A stretch of 64,000 nt of DNA from Diplocloster agilis (GCF_019042275.1 NZ_JAHQCW010000028.1:17676-81675), one strand, 5' to 3'. Shown: positions 37,273 to 46,712, numbered from the stretch's first letter. Numbers and translations: made by a program. Notes: a model not told the origin generated them from the letters alone.

Positions 37273-37338
37273 AAAAAACAGCGGAAAGTGAAACTCCTAT
37301 GACACGCGTCATAAGGTAATTCACTTCCCGCTGTTTTC
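37273..37338. terminator. long bidirectional terminator between DUF1836 and the YerC-like gene
   Basis: AAAACAGCGG-AAAGTGAA (37275-37292) pairs with TTCACTT-CCCGCTGTTTT (37320-37338), and an inner ATGAC/GTCAT stem lies near 37300-37312. A and T runs flank the stem on both sides, so it can stop transcription from both convergent genes. Confidence 0.8.
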
Positions 37339-37399
37339 TATTCCGGATGTTGTGGCGGTTCTGCATGAGATCCCGCTTCCTTTTTCAGGATAACATCTT

Positions 37400-37690
37400 T
37401 TACTCTTCTTCCATTCTCTCAAAAACCATGTCATATCCATCGTTTCCGTAGTTCAGCGAACGGTTCACACGGCTGATGGTAGCGGTTGACGCCCCGGTCT
37501 TTTCCGCGATTTCCAGATAAGTCTTGTGATCCCGGAGCATTTTGGCTACTTCAAAACGCTGGGATAATGACAACAGCTCATTGACTGTGCAGACATCCTC
37601 AAAGAACGTATAGCATTCTTCTTTGTCTTTCAAGCTTAAGATCGCTTCAAATAAATGGTCAACGGCTTCAGTTCTGATCTTTTTACTCAT
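37400..37690 (-). CDS. YerC/YecD-type TrpR-like regulator
   Basis: A TrpR-superfamily protein of about 96 residues. The helix-turn-helix region KTYLEIAEKTGASTATISRV lies at about residues 55-74, followed by NRSLNYGNDGY, the hallmark of the YerC/YecD group. The frame extends to 37723, but MSKKIRTEAVDHLFEAI is the usual start of the family. Trp binding is not established for this group. It stands between the bidirectional terminator and the PHP genes, probably as its own unit. Confidence 0.85.
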   Translation of the reverse strand: MSKKIRTEAVDHLFEAILSLKDKEECYTFFEDVCTVNELLSLSQRFEVAKMLRDHKTYLEIAEKTGASTATISRVNRSLNYGNDGYDMVFERMEEE

Positions 37691-37815
37691 GACCGCATAT
37701 GCTCCTTTACAAATAGTCCTCATCTGTTATTTTAGCACAGTGAAATTTTAAAGTCCAGAAGGTTCATACAAATATTTCCACTTTTTAAAAGCGCAGGCGG
37801 TTTGTCATGAGTCCG

Positions 37816-38538
37816 TTACCTGTTCTTATACTTATTCGCAAATTCCTTAAGAGCCTCGACCGACCGGTTCAACACCAGTTCTTCCGGAAAATCCATCTCC
37901 TTAAACAGCGCTTCGGCAAAACTGTGGTTGCCTACGTCGTTGTCAAAGTGGGCGTCGCTTCCGACCACCACAGGCACGTTGTACCGTCTGCAGTATTTCA
38001 GCATTTCCGCATCGAATTCTTTGGCATCCACTCTGGAGTTTCCGGGGCGCAGGGAGCTTTCGTTGACCTCCAGCGCCACATGGCGTTCCCGGGCGGCCCG
38101 TACCAACGCCTCGTAGTCCAAGGGATAACGGCGGTCGTCGGGATGGCCGATGATATCGATGCAGGGATTTTTCATTGCGTTTATGTAAGCCGCCGTATTT
38201 TCTTCACGGGTTCCCGGAGCGGCGCAGGGAGTATGAAGACTGGCGATATTTAAGTCCATCTTGCGCAGCAGGCGGTCTTCCATGTCTACGCGGCCGTTAT
38301 AGTCCAGGATATTCAGCTCTACCCCGAATAAGATTTCCACACCGTACAGTTCCCGGTCTACCACCCGGATATTGCTGAAATAAAACTCGTGGCAGCTGCC
38401 CGGCATCATGGGGCCGTGTTCTGTGATCCCCAGCAGCTCCAGGCCTTTTTCCGAGGCCGCTTTCGCCATCTCCCGGATTGTGCAGTACGCATGGCCGCTG
38501 GCCACGGTGTGGGTATGAGTGTCTAATACGAAATTCAT
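37816..38538 (-). CDS. PHP-domain phosphoesterase (YcdX-like), copy 1
   Basis: A 240-residue PHP protein with the metal-binding DTHTHTVASGHA near the start, then TEHGP, IASLHTP, IIGHPDD and GSDAHFDNDVGNH, the His/Asp set for a trinuclear zinc site as in E. coli YcdX. GAAGGA precedes the ATG. It follows its paralogue by 37 bp; the two proteins are clearly similar along the whole length. It hydrolyses a phosphoester, but the substrate is unknown. Confidence 0.9.
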   Translation of the reverse strand: MNFVLDTHTHTVASGHAYCTIREMAKAASEKGLELLGITEHGPMMPGSCHEFYFSNIRVVDRELYGVEILFGVELNILDYNGRVDMEDRLLRKMDLNIASLHTPCAAPGTREENTAAYINAMKNPCIDIIGHPDDRRYPLDYEALVRAARERHVALEVNESSLRPGNSRVDAKEFDAEMLKYCRRYNVPVVVGSDAHFDNDVGNHSFAEALFKEMDFPEELVLNRSVEALKEFANKYKNR

Positions 38539-38575
38539 GTTATTTCCTTCTTTCCTGATTGCCCTTGAACGATGG

Positions 38576-39304
38576 TTATTCCGCCCTGGAACGGCGGGCG
38601 CGCAGATGTTCTTTGAACCGCTCTGCCGACCCGTTTAGGACCAGCGTTTCCGGGAACCGAAGCTCCCGAAGCAGCGCCAGCGCGTAGCTGTTATTTCCCA
38701 CATCGTCACGGCAGTGGGCGTCGCTGCCGATCGCGATCGGAACTTGGTAACGGATGCAGAGCTTTAACATCTCTTTGTCATTATCCCAGGCGTCTTTTCT
38801 GGAGCTGTCCGGGCGAAGGGAACTCTCGTTAAGCTCCAGCAGTACGCCGCAGTCCTTTGCCGCCTGTACGATGGCCTCGTAATCGACCGGATAGCGGCCG
38901 TCATCGGGATGGCCGATAATGTCCACATAGGGATTTTGCATGGCGCAGAGGTAAGCCTGGGTATTCTCCTGTCTGGAGCCGGGCGCGATGCAGGGGGTAT
39001 GGAGGCTGGCGATATTCAGATCCAGTTCCCGCAGGGTCTGCTCCGACAGGTCCACCCGCCCGGAGGCGTCCAGAATATTCAGTTCCGCCCCAAGCAGTAG
39101 CTCGACGCCGCATACGTTCCGGCCGGCCATCTTTAAGCTGTTAAAATAATATTCTTTACAGACGCCCGGAGATTTTGGACCGTGCTCCGTGATGCCAAGC
39201 AGCCGGATTCCCCGTTCGGCGGCTGTGGCGGCCATTTCCCGTATGGTGTTCCTGGCATGGCCGCTGGCCAGTGTATGGGTATGAGTATCCAATTCGAAAT
39301 TCAC
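38576..39304 (-). CDS. PHP-domain phosphoesterase (YcdX-like), copy 2
   Basis: About 242 residues. The frame runs up to 39397, but the paralogue starts at the equivalent of NFELDTHTHTLASGHA. GAGGAAACAATC stands before a GTG at 39304, so GTG is the likely start. It keeps TEHGPKSPG, IASLHTPC, IIGHPDDGRYP and GSDAHCRDDVGNN, all metal ligands. It is a tandem duplicate of the next gene, possibly specialised for another substrate. Confidence 0.88.
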   Translation of the reverse strand: MNFELDTHTHTLASGHARNTIREMAATAAERGIRLLGITEHGPKSPGVCKEYYFNSLKMAGRNVCGVELLLGAELNILDASGRVDLSEQTLRELDLNIASLHTPCIAPGSRQENTQAYLCAMQNPYVDIIGHPDDGRYPVDYEAIVQAAKDCGVLLELNESSLRPDSSRKDAWDNDKEMLKLCIRYQVPIAIGSDAHCRDDVGNNSYALALLRELRFPETLVLNGSAERFKEHLRARRSRAE

Positions 39305-39450
39305 GATTGTTTCCTCTTTTCTGAATCGATCCTTGATAAACCGTGCTACGAATAAAACTTTAGCCGACTTTTTACATTCTGTCAAATAAATTCGCACATT
39401 TTCTGTCCTTCGCTAATATAATATACTGTTCAAAATTTAGGAGGAAGCAT

Positions 39451-40458
39451 ATGAAAAAGAAATGGTTGTATCTGTTACTTGCCGCCGTTTTGCTGGTGAC
39501 TTCATTGGCCGGCTGCGGTTCAAAATCCGACAAAGGCGGCGGAGGGCTTACAAAAGTCACGCTGAACGAAGTTGCCCACTCGATCTTTTACGCTCCGATG
39601 TATGTGGCCATCGAAGAGGGTTATTTTAAAGACGAGGGCATCGACCTGGATCTGGTCTGCGGTTTTGGAGCCGACAAAACCATGACCGCCGTGATCTCCG
39701 GCGAAGCGGATATCGGCTTCATGGGATCGGAATCTTCCATCTACGTGTATAATCAGGGCAGTGAAGATTACATGGTTAATTTCGCCCAGCTCACACAGCG
39801 GGCCGGGAATTTCCTGGTAGCCAGACAGCCCATGGAGAACTTTTCCTGGAATGATATCAAGGGCAAAAATGTTCTTGGCGGAAGAAAAGGCGGTATGCCC
39901 GAGATGGTCTTCGAGTATATTCTGAAAAAGAATGGAATCAATCCGGCCGCGGATCTGAACATTGACCAGAGCATCGACTTTGGTTCCACCGGCGCGGCCT
40001 TCTCCGGCGGCCAGGGCGACTTTACCGTGGAATTCGAGCCTTCCGCGACACTGTTAGAGCAGCAGGGGGACGGCTATGTCGTAACCTCTCTCGGCGTGGA
40101 CAGCGGCTACGTTCCCTACACCGCCTACAGCGCGAGACAAAGCTATATCGAACAGAATCCGGAAATCATTCAAAGCTTCACAAATGCGCTCCAGAAAGGG
40201 ATGGATTTCGTACAGTCCCACACCCCGGAGGAGATCGCCAAAGTGATCGCTCCCCAGTTTGAAGATACGGATCTGGAGACCATAACCACCATCGTCAACC
40301 GGTACTACAGCCAGGATACCTGGAAAGCGGATCTTATTTTCCAGGAAGACAGCTTCACCCTGCTGCAAAACATCCTGGAAGAGGCCGGCGAACTGTCCCA
40401 GCGGGTACCCTACGCCGATCTGGTTACCACGGAATTCGCTGAGAACGCGGTCAAATAA
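39451..40458 (+). CDS. orphan NMT1/ThiY-type ABC substrate-binding lipoprotein
   Basis: A 335-residue binding protein with the lipobox LAGC (Cys22) and an SsuA/ThiY-like body (FYAPMYVAIEEGYFKDEGID, then GEADIGFMGSESS). AGGAGG lies before the ATG. Such proteins bind sulfonates, nitrate, pyrimidine precursors or similar small molecules for NitT/TauT-type importers. No permease or ATPase gene is near, so it must share a transporter encoded elsewhere or the genes were lost. A TATAAT box at 39417-39422 may serve it, but I see no good -35. Confidence 0.85.
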   Translation: MKKKWLYLLLAAVLLVTSLAGCGSKSDKGGGGLTKVTLNEVAHSIFYAPMYVAIEEGYFKDEGIDLDLVCGFGADKTMTAVISGEADIGFMGSESSIYVYNQGSEDYMVNFAQLTQRAGNFLVARQPMENFSWNDIKGKNVLGGRKGGMPEMVFEYILKKNGINPAADLNIDQSIDFGSTGAAFSGGQGDFTVEFEPSATLLEQQGDGYVVTSLGVDSGYVPYTAYSARQSYIEQNPEIIQSFTNALQKGMDFVQSHTPEEIAKVIAPQFEDTDLETITTIVNRYYSQDTWKADLIFQEDSFTLLQNILEEAGELSQRVPYADLVTTEFAENAVK

Positions 40459-40538
40459 AACGATATCATTCCTTGATAAGATCTGAGAAACGGTGCATAA
40501 CAGATACGATAAACAAAGGTTTCTAACCCGTCGGGAAG

Positions 40539-40571
40539 GAGCAGAGACGCTTGATCAAAGCGTCCCTGCTC
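40539..40571 (+). terminator. hairpin after the orphan binding protein
   Basis: GAGCAG-a-GACGCTT (40539-40552) pairs with AAGCGTC-c-CTGCTC (40558-40571) over a short loop. Only a weak T run follows (TTATTGATT). It probably ends the upstream transcript. Confidence 0.5.
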
Positions 40572-40698
40572 TTATTGATTCCATACTCCGTCCCGCTCAT
40601 TTAGTCCGGTCATTTGAGGGCATGTCATTTAGACTGCGGCCAGATTACAACCCGATAGACAGGACCGGCCGCCTATGATAAAATCAGGATAGCAAACA

Positions 40699-40723
40699 GC
40701 TTCGGGCCGATGCTGCCCGAAGC
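40699..40723 (+). other. 9-bp stem-loop before the racemase-family gene
   Basis: GCTTCGGGC (40699-40707) pairs perfectly with GCCCGAAGC (40715-40723) over a 7-base loop. No T run follows. It lies 70 bp before the start codon and may be a leader hairpin. The rest of 40459-40793 shows no gene. Confidence 0.35.
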
Positions 40724-40793
40724 GTATATATCCTTTGTCTGAGAAGGCGTATTCGATGGAGCGGAATTTTTAATTATGGGAGGAGCGTCATTT

Positions 40794-41489
40794 ATGAAAA
40801 AATTAGGAATACTTGGTGGAATGGGACCGGAATCCACTCTGCTTTATTACAAAGAAATTGCTGCCGCATACAAGCGGAAAGATAAAAACGGAAATTTCCC
40901 CGCTCTTACGATAGAAATCGTCAATATGTATGAAATGTTAGGATACTGCAAGGCGCAGCAATATGATAAATTAGCGGAATATTTGCTGCAGGGAATTTAT
41001 AATCTTGAAAAGGCAGGCGTTGATTTTGCAGTGCTAGCTTCTAATACCCCGCATGTTGTCTTTGATGTGCTCGAAGAAAAGGCGCATATACCGCTTCTTA
41101 ACATAGTAGAACCTACTTATCAGGCAATGAAAGAAGCCGGAATTAAAAAAACAGCGTGGCTGGGCACGGGATTTACGATGGAACAAGCATGTTTTAAAAA
41201 ACCTTTTGTGCAGAACGGCATATACGTGGCAGTTCCGAATGAAACAGAAAGAGCGTTGATAGATAAGGTAATTGCGGAAGAACTGGAATTTGGCATTGTA
41301 AATGAACCTTCGAAAAAAGCAATTGACGGTATCATTCAACGTCTCATAGATGAGGAGGAGATCGAAGCTGTTATTATGGGATGTACCGAACTACCGTTAA
41401 TGTATTCAAACGAAAAATTGCCAATTCCTGTGTTTGATACTTTAAAATATCATATTAAAGGAATCGTGGATTACATGTTTAAGGAATAA
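40794..41489 (+). CDS. aspartate/glutamate racemase-family protein with one catalytic Cys
   Basis: About 231 residues. The start is the ATG at 40794 (MKKLGILGGMGPEST) with GGGAGG 11 bases upstream; an earlier ATG at 40776 overlaps that site. The GGMGPEST start and VIMGCTELPLM near the end are family hallmarks, and that second motif has its Cys. The first catalytic site, normally with Cys before Asn-Thr, reads VLASNTPH, so Ser replaces Cys. Single-Cys members such as E. coli YgeA are known to be directionally biased racemases. The substrate is likely L-Asp, L-Glu or a related amino acid. The DUF2809 gene follows 17 bp downstream. Confidence 0.85.
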   Translation: MKKLGILGGMGPESTLLYYKEIAAAYKRKDKNGNFPALTIEIVNMYEMLGYCKAQQYDKLAEYLLQGIYNLEKAGVDFAVLASNTPHVVFDVLEEKAHIPLLNIVEPTYQAMKEAGIKKTAWLGTGFTMEQACFKKPFVQNGIYVAVPNETERALIDKVIAEELEFGIVNEPSKKAIDGIIQRLIDEEEIEAVIMGCTELPLMYSNEKLPIPVFDTLKYHIKGIVDYMFKE

Positions 41490-41506
41490 AAAAGGAGACC
41501 TCCCAA

Positions 41507-41911
41507 TTGAGTAAAACGAAATGGCGTATTCTGTATCTATCCCTGTTTTTACTGCTATTTATGACGGAGTTGTTGATCGCCGTATTGATCCACGATGAAT
41601 TCGTACGTCCTTATCTGGGTGATGTTTTGGTGGTCCTCGTGATTTACTGCTTAGTCCGGATTTTTGAACCAATCCGATGGCGCCTTTTACCCATCTTCAT
41701 TTTTCTGTTTTCGGCCGTTGTTGAATTTTCCCAATACTTTGATCTGGCACAGCTATTCGGTTTAGCCAGGTATAAGATCCTTCGGATCATACTGGGATCA
41801 GTTTTTGATTGGAAAGATATTGGCTGCTATGCCGTTGGCTGTATCATATTGGGTATGTATGAATTGTTCCTATACCCGCATCTGTCGGGGAAGAAACAAC
41901 CTAAATTTTAA
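41507..41911 (+). CDS. DUF2809 membrane protein
   Basis: A 134-residue protein with four hydrophobic segments (about 8-28, 38-52, 58-75 and 105-125). The DUF2809 signature is the stretch SAVVEFSQYFDLAQLFGLAR. It starts with TTG at 41507, 10 bases after AAAGGAGA. The gene follows the racemase-family gene closely and is likely co-transcribed. The function of the family is unknown. Confidence 0.8.
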   Translation: MSKTKWRILYLSLFLLLFMTELLIAVLIHDEFVRPYLGDVLVVLVIYCLVRIFEPIRWRLLPIFIFLFSAVVEFSQYFDLAQLFGLARYKILRIILGSVFDWKDIGCYAVGCIILGMYELFLYPHLSGKKQPKF

Positions 41912-42902
41912 TCCTGAATATTTACAATACCTCTGCACCGCGGAAATCTTGAGCAGCCATAAAATTCTTTCCCCGCGTTAACCCCTTTCGCTGCAGTCCT
42001 GCGCACCATAGGGGCTCCGCATCTGGGACACAGGATTTGTCCCGTTGCTTCGGTATCGGTATTCGTCTTTTCCGTAACCTTTTCTACTTCGTCTGCGAAT
42101 ACCGCTCTTTGCTCCTCTATTTTCTCTTCCGCTTCTTGTTCGTTTTCTTTCATCTCCATAATCTGTTTTTTAAATTTTTCCACAAAATCCGGCTGTTCTC
42201 TATGACTATTCAGAAAAAACTCCGCCAGAGAGATCATGTCCTTCTCAAACAATCTTCCGCATTCTTTTCTGAATTTACCATTTTAATATATGAAACCAGC
42301 CGGTCTGCTGGGATGACTTTATTTTTAATTTCCTTTTTTGCGTATTTATCATTTAAAATAGTCTTTGAATTGGCGATTACAATAACCGAACGATAATTTA
42401 CATCAAAATTTTTATCTAAAAATGTTTTGGTCAATATATTTCCCTTTTCCGCCATACGGAGTTGTTTAATCAGGGCCAGATGCCGTTCGTTCTGCGTTAT
42501 AGGCGAATACATCTTTTCACTGTAATTCCTGCCGCGGTAGGTCATGTGCCGGATAAAGTCACCATGGTTATTGATTTCTATATTCCCATAAAGATTTTTA
42601 CACTCAATAACAAAATTGCGACGCCGGGTAATCACAAGAAAATCAATCTGCGCGCTCAAGCCCTCATATTCCAAATACAAATCATGCAGGACATACATAG
42701 GAATATGACTGTTCTTTAGTTCAAACAGAATTTGCTTCTCCCCGGCAATCCCTGCCCTCTGATTCCTGATTTCCTTCTCAATTTTCGGCACCATACCAGC
42801 CGGGGCCTGCGGCAGCAGTTCTTCTAAAGTCGCCAGCTGTATTTCCGCTATACTGTCCTCTTTCAAAAAAACCGGTCCTTTGACTTTATCAAATAATCCC
42901 AA
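41908..42902 (-). pseudogene. NERD-domain protein with topoisomerase zinc ribbon, frameshifted
   Basis: The 42902 frame holds a nuclease-related NERD domain: IAGEKQILFELKN, then AQIDFLVITRRRNFVIECKN (PD-(D/E)xK-like). It leaves frame at about 42258 (NSEKNAEDCLRRT and stop). The next frame continues ECGRLFEKDMISLAEFF and ends in a zinc ribbon CPRCGAPMVRR with CSRFPRCRG. Adding one A to the AAAA run there joins them as EKECGRLF. Whole proteins of this layout are common in Firmicutes. The break is either a recent mutation or a sequencing error. The stop overlaps that of DUF2809 by 4 bp, convergent. Confidence 0.75.
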
Positions 42903-43121
42903 AACAATCCCCTCATTTCTTACTGTTATGCTTCTATCATACCATAGCCTTTGGAAGGGATCAATTTTACTGTTATCGACTTAAATCGACAGCCAAATTA
43001 TAAGATGTCTCAAATTATAAATGCTCCGGAAACCTCAAACAGCAGCCAGCCCCAGGTTTCCCTGCGGCCGGCTGCGATACAGACAATCATATATTATACA
43101 AATTATAGGTATTCAGGAACA

Positions 43122-43595
43122 TTACAATCGAATCTCACATGGACCGTCTATGATCTTCGTCCAGATGACCGGTTCGTTTAAATCCTCAAACATAAAATAA
43201 TACATAGCAGGACGGCAATAACCGTAGCAGGCTGAGTGCCATACCCCTTTTTTTACCACCAATACATCCCCCGGTTTTAATAATACACAGATCAAATCCT
43301 TTATATCCGGGGCATCGTCGGCTTTTCCTCCCGTGGCAGGCGCTAACGCCACCACAATATCATCTGACGCTGCTATCATAGCTTCTTCCGTCGTCAGGTG
43401 CCTCTCCATCTTTTCGACGGATACCGGAAGCTGTATAGACCTTACAAATCCAATCTTGCAGTTCCCCTCGACCGGAGGATCGGATGAAATGGTGGATTCC
43501 CACCCCACTCCGCTGTTCGCCGCCCGGTCCAGATGATATATTTTGCCTATCTGCGTTAAATCAGCTTTTGATATATCTATAATCTCTTTGCGCAT
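43122..43595 (-). CDS. ureidoglycolate lyase-like (AllA-family) protein
   Basis: About 157 residues starting MRKEIIDISKADL, with GGAGGAAAA before the ATG at 43595. The fold-typical stretch LLKPGDVLVVKKGVWHSACY matches the cupin-like AllA family, which releases urea from ureidoglycolate. It is the last gene of the GntR-led operon. Its place with sugar transport and a kinase suggests that it acts on an intermediate of that pathway, not on allantoin degradation, since no other allantoin gene is present. Moderately sure of the family, not of the reaction. Confidence 0.7.
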   Translation of the reverse strand: MRKEIIDISKADLTQIGKIYHLDRAANSGVGWESTISSDPPVEGNCKIGFVRSIQLPVSVEKMERHLTTEEAMIAASDDIVVALAPATGGKADDAPDIKDLICVLLKPGDVLVVKKGVWHSACYGYCRPAMYYFMFEDLNEPVIWTKIIDGPCEIRL

Positions 43596-43640
43596 TTTTC
43601 CTCCATACGTGCGTTTTCCCACACATACTATCTGCTGATC

Positions 43641-44705
43641 TTAGAAATCATAATCATCCACATTGTCTTTAGATATTACAATCAATCCGGTAAACGCGTT
43701 TGCTCCGTCAATGTTGATGGTCTTTCCATTCGGCATTTCCATTTCCCCTTCGATCTTGACTCCTTTATCCAGGCAATCCAACAGATACACGCCGGCATAT
43801 CCAAGGGTCTCCGACTGCCAGGCCAATACCTTGTTGATCGTACCGTTTTTAATATAGTCACGGCACATGTTCGGCCAGCCGATTCCTGTAATCTTAACCT
43901 GTCCCGCTTCCAGCTCGCCGGCATTCACTGCCTGTTCCACCGCTTCCGCCGCGGAAGGGGCCTCACCGCCTGCGAAACCTACGATTCCTTTCAGATCCGG
44001 ATAGGTCTTCAGCAGATTCTGTGCGTTTGTCAGAGATACCTGCATCTCGTCGTTGCTGGATACCGTAGCTACCAGTTCAATATCCGGATAGTCCGCCTCC
44101 AGTTTTGCCTTTGCGGCATCCATTTTTGCGATCTGGTTCTCCGCTCCAAGACCGGCTACCATAAACGCGATTTCCCCTTTGCCGCCGATATCTTCCGCAA
44201 TGATATCGATCAGCTGTTCCGCCAGCTTCTGGTCCGTATCCGCGCCCACATAATACTGCCGTTCTGTGTCAGGAGCGTCGGAGTCAAACGTAATCACATT
44301 GATCCCCTGTGCACGGGCTCTTGAGAATACGGAAGCCACAGCCTTGGCGTCGTTGGGCGCCACCACCAGGCCTGTCGCCCCACGGGTCATCATGTCTTCG
44401 ATCATATCGATCTGTTTTGCGGAGTTTACGTCGGTCGTACCGTTAAAGACAACCTCAGCCCCCACATCTGCTCCCGCTGCTTCCGCGCCTTTTTGTGCCA
44501 GATCCCAGTAGGCGTAGCCGATAGATTTTGGATTTACGAAATATAACGGTTTCTCACCACTTTCGCTGTCTTTGGAAGCCGTTTCCGAGGACTGCTCTTT
44601 CTCAGTCTCAGGAGCCGCCGGCTGTGCGGTTTCTTTGGAACCGCATGCCGCAGTTACCATTACTGTGGCCAGCAAAAGTGCTGTTATACTTAATATCTTT
44701 TTCAT
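43641..44705 (-). CDS. sugar ABC transporter substrate-binding lipoprotein (RhaS/LsrB-like)
   Basis: A 354-residue type I binding protein with a lipobox TAAC (Cys21) and a long Glu/Ser-rich linker. The body has IDMIEDMMTRGATGLVVAPN and VITFDSDAPDTERQYYVGAD, like LsrB/RhaS-type sugar receptors. It comes after the two permeases and before the AllA-like gene. The ligand is unknown; neighbours hint at a ribosyl compound or an uncommon sugar. Confidence 0.9.
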   Translation of the reverse strand: MKKILSITALLLATVMVTAACGSKETAQPAAPETEKEQSSETASKDSESGEKPLYFVNPKSIGYAYWDLAQKGAEAAGADVGAEVVFNGTTDVNSAKQIDMIEDMMTRGATGLVVAPNDAKAVASVFSRARAQGINVITFDSDAPDTERQYYVGADTDQKLAEQLIDIIAEDIGGKGEIAFMVAGLGAENQIAKMDAAKAKLEADYPDIELVATVSSNDEMQVSLTNAQNLLKTYPDLKGIVGFAGGEAPSAAEAVEQAVNAGELEAGQVKITGIGWPNMCRDYIKNGTINKVLAWQSETLGYAGVYLLDCLDKGVKIEGEMEMPNGKTINIDGANAFTGLIVISKDNVDDYDF

Positions 44706-44790
44706 AATAAAAAACCTCCCTTTTTAATAAAGCCTTTTAGTGACTTAAACCTGCGCATACCTCTGAACACCTATAATCCTATAACCCGAA

Positions 44791-45738
44791 TCAGTCTTTG
44801 ACCTTTTTCCATTTGGCGGCTGTCAGTATCAGCAGCACGCCTAAAATAATTGATTGATACAATACAGATACACCGATAATATTGAGGCCGTTTCTTAGGA
44901 TACCGATTACCAAAAGTCCCAGAAATGCTCCGGTGATATTCCCTTTCCCACCAAGGATGCTGATTCCTCCAATCAGTACAGAGGCCAGAACATCCAGGTC
45001 ATAATTCTGCCCCAGGTTCGCTTCCGCGCTCCCCAGGCGGGCCAGCAGGAAAATACTGGCCAGTGCGATCAGCATCCCGTTCAGAATGAATAACCCCCAC
45101 ATAAACCGGTTTGTTTTAATCCCGCAGAACCTTGTCGACACTTCGTTATTCCCAATGGCGTATACCTTCACCCCGAAATTTGTCCGCTGCAGCAATATGG
45201 CCGCCGCTGCAAACAGGAGCGTCATTACCAGGAAGGATACCGGTATTCCCAACACATCCGCATAACCGAATTTGATAAATCCCTCTGAGAAACCATTCAC
45301 CGGATTCCCCCGGTTGATGATATAGCACATGCCCCTGATTAATACCATAGAACCGATGGTGGATACGATTCCGGGTATATTCAGCACCGCCACAAAAAAG
45401 CCGTTAAACACACCGATCGCCGCCCCCACCAGGATGGTCAGCACAGCCGCCGCCCAGATCGGGATTCCGCCATTCATCATCATGCCAAACGCCATGGCGC
45501 AAAATCCCAGGGTGGAAGCCATTGACATGTCTATACTCCCGGCGATAATCAGGATCGCTGTCGGGATCGCGATAATTCCGATCTCCGCGATCTGTCTGCT
45601 AATATTTACGATATTCCCGATCTTCAGGAAATAGGGCGACTGAATCGAAAACCAGATGAGCTGCACCAGGATCAGAATAAGCATCAACAGTATACTTTTT
45701 AAACTGGAAGATAGTTTCCATTCTTTCCATTTACTCAT
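44791..45738 (-). CDS. sugar ABC transporter permease (RbsC family), second
   Basis: A 315-residue polytopic protein with ILIIAGSIDMSMASTLG and ASVLIGGISILGGKGN, variants of the RbsC motifs. It overlaps the upstream permease gene by 4 bp. Two different RbsC-type permeases in one operon suggest a heterodimeric channel, as in LsrCD. Confidence 0.92.
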   Translation of the reverse strand: MSKWKEWKLSSSLKSILLMLILILVQLIWFSIQSPYFLKIGNIVNISRQIAEIGIIAIPTAILIIAGSIDMSMASTLGFCAMAFGMMMNGGIPIWAAAVLTILVGAAIGVFNGFFVAVLNIPGIVSTIGSMVLIRGMCYIINRGNPVNGFSEGFIKFGYADVLGIPVSFLVMTLLFAAAAILLQRTNFGVKVYAIGNNEVSTRFCGIKTNRFMWGLFILNGMLIALASIFLLARLGSAEANLGQNYDLDVLASVLIGGISILGGKGNITGAFLGLLVIGILRNGLNIIGVSVLYQSIILGVLLILTAAKWKKVKD

Positions 45739-46712
45739 GATATGGTAATCCTCCTCTGCCGTCTGATAATCTGAACCGCGTTAATCGCAAGCGCGATCAA
45801 TATAACGGAACCCGTCACCGCGTCGATCCAGTACTCCGATACTTTGGAAAGTATCAGGCCGTTCTTTATCACCCCCAGCAGCACAACGCCCAGAAATGAT
45901 CCCAGTACGGTGCCTTTCCCGCCGTTGATACTCAGTCCTCCGATCAGAGCCGCCGCCAGAATCTGAAATCCAAGGGAACTGCCCGTCGTGGACGCGCTGA
46001 TGGTTCCGACCATGGAGGCATAGATCGTGCCGGCCAGTCCGATCGTGGCGCCGCATAAGATATAGGCAAACAGTTTGATTCTGACCACATTCAGTCCTGC
46101 CAACTCTGCTGCCGCGATATTTCCGCCGACTGCGTAGATCTTACGCCCGATATTCACATAACGGAAGAGTATGGCTGCCAGAGCCGTGACTGCCAGAAAT
46201 ATCAGAAATGGGATGGGAAGCCCGAAAACCCTGCCCTGTCCGATACCGTTAAAGGATTTGGGGAAACCGGTAATCCAGTCCCCGCCTGTCACGATAATGG
46301 CCAGGCCCCTTATGATATTCATAGATGCCAGAGTCGCGATAATCGGCGGAATTCTAAGTCTTGCCACCAAAAAACCGTTCAGAAGTCCGCAGCACATCCC
46401 AATCAGCACACTGCACAGAATCGTAACCACCAGAGGCATATCGCTATTTACAATCATTCCGGAACAGGCCGCGCACAGGGACAGGATTGATCCTGATGAG
46501 AGATCGATACCACCTAAGAAAACAACCATGGAAACTCCGATGGTACAGATTCCGTTGATGGCCACCTGGGAAAATATCAGCTGAATGTTGCTGGGAGAAC
46601 TGAAATTATCCGAAATCACTGCGAATACAATCGATACTACAATGATAAATATAAAAATCATAAATTCCTGAGACTCTAAAATTTTATTTTTCTTCTTTAT
46701 TTTATCTTCCAT
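45735..46712 (-). CDS. sugar ABC transporter permease (RbsC family), first
   Basis: About 325 residues. The frame opens at 46742 inside the ATPase gene, but MEDKIKKKNKIL at 46712 lies just after the ATPase stop, with GGAGG upstream. It has VVFLGGIDLSSGSILSL and ILAAALIGGLSINGGKG. It pairs with the next permease. Confidence 0.9.
   Translation of the reverse strand: MEDKIKKKNKILESQEFMIFIFIIVVSIVFAVISDNFSSPSNIQLIFSQVAINGICTIGVSMVVFLGGIDLSSGSILSLCAACSGMIVNSDMPLVVTILCSVLIGMCCGLLNGFLVARLRIPPIIATLASMNIIRGLAIIVTGGDWITGFPKSFNGIGQGRVFGLPIPFLIFLAVTALAAILFRYVNIGRKIYAVGGNIAAAELAGLNVVRIKLFAYILCGATIGLAGTIYASMVGTISASTTGSSLGFQILAAALIGGLSINGGKGTVLGSFLGVVLLGVIKNGLILSKVSEYWIDAVTGSVILIALAINAVQIIRRQRRITIS

Noticed and set aside
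43122..43595. Allantoin degradation locus
   Set aside because: Only the AllA-like protein is present; no allantoinase, allantoate hydrolase or permease is seen.
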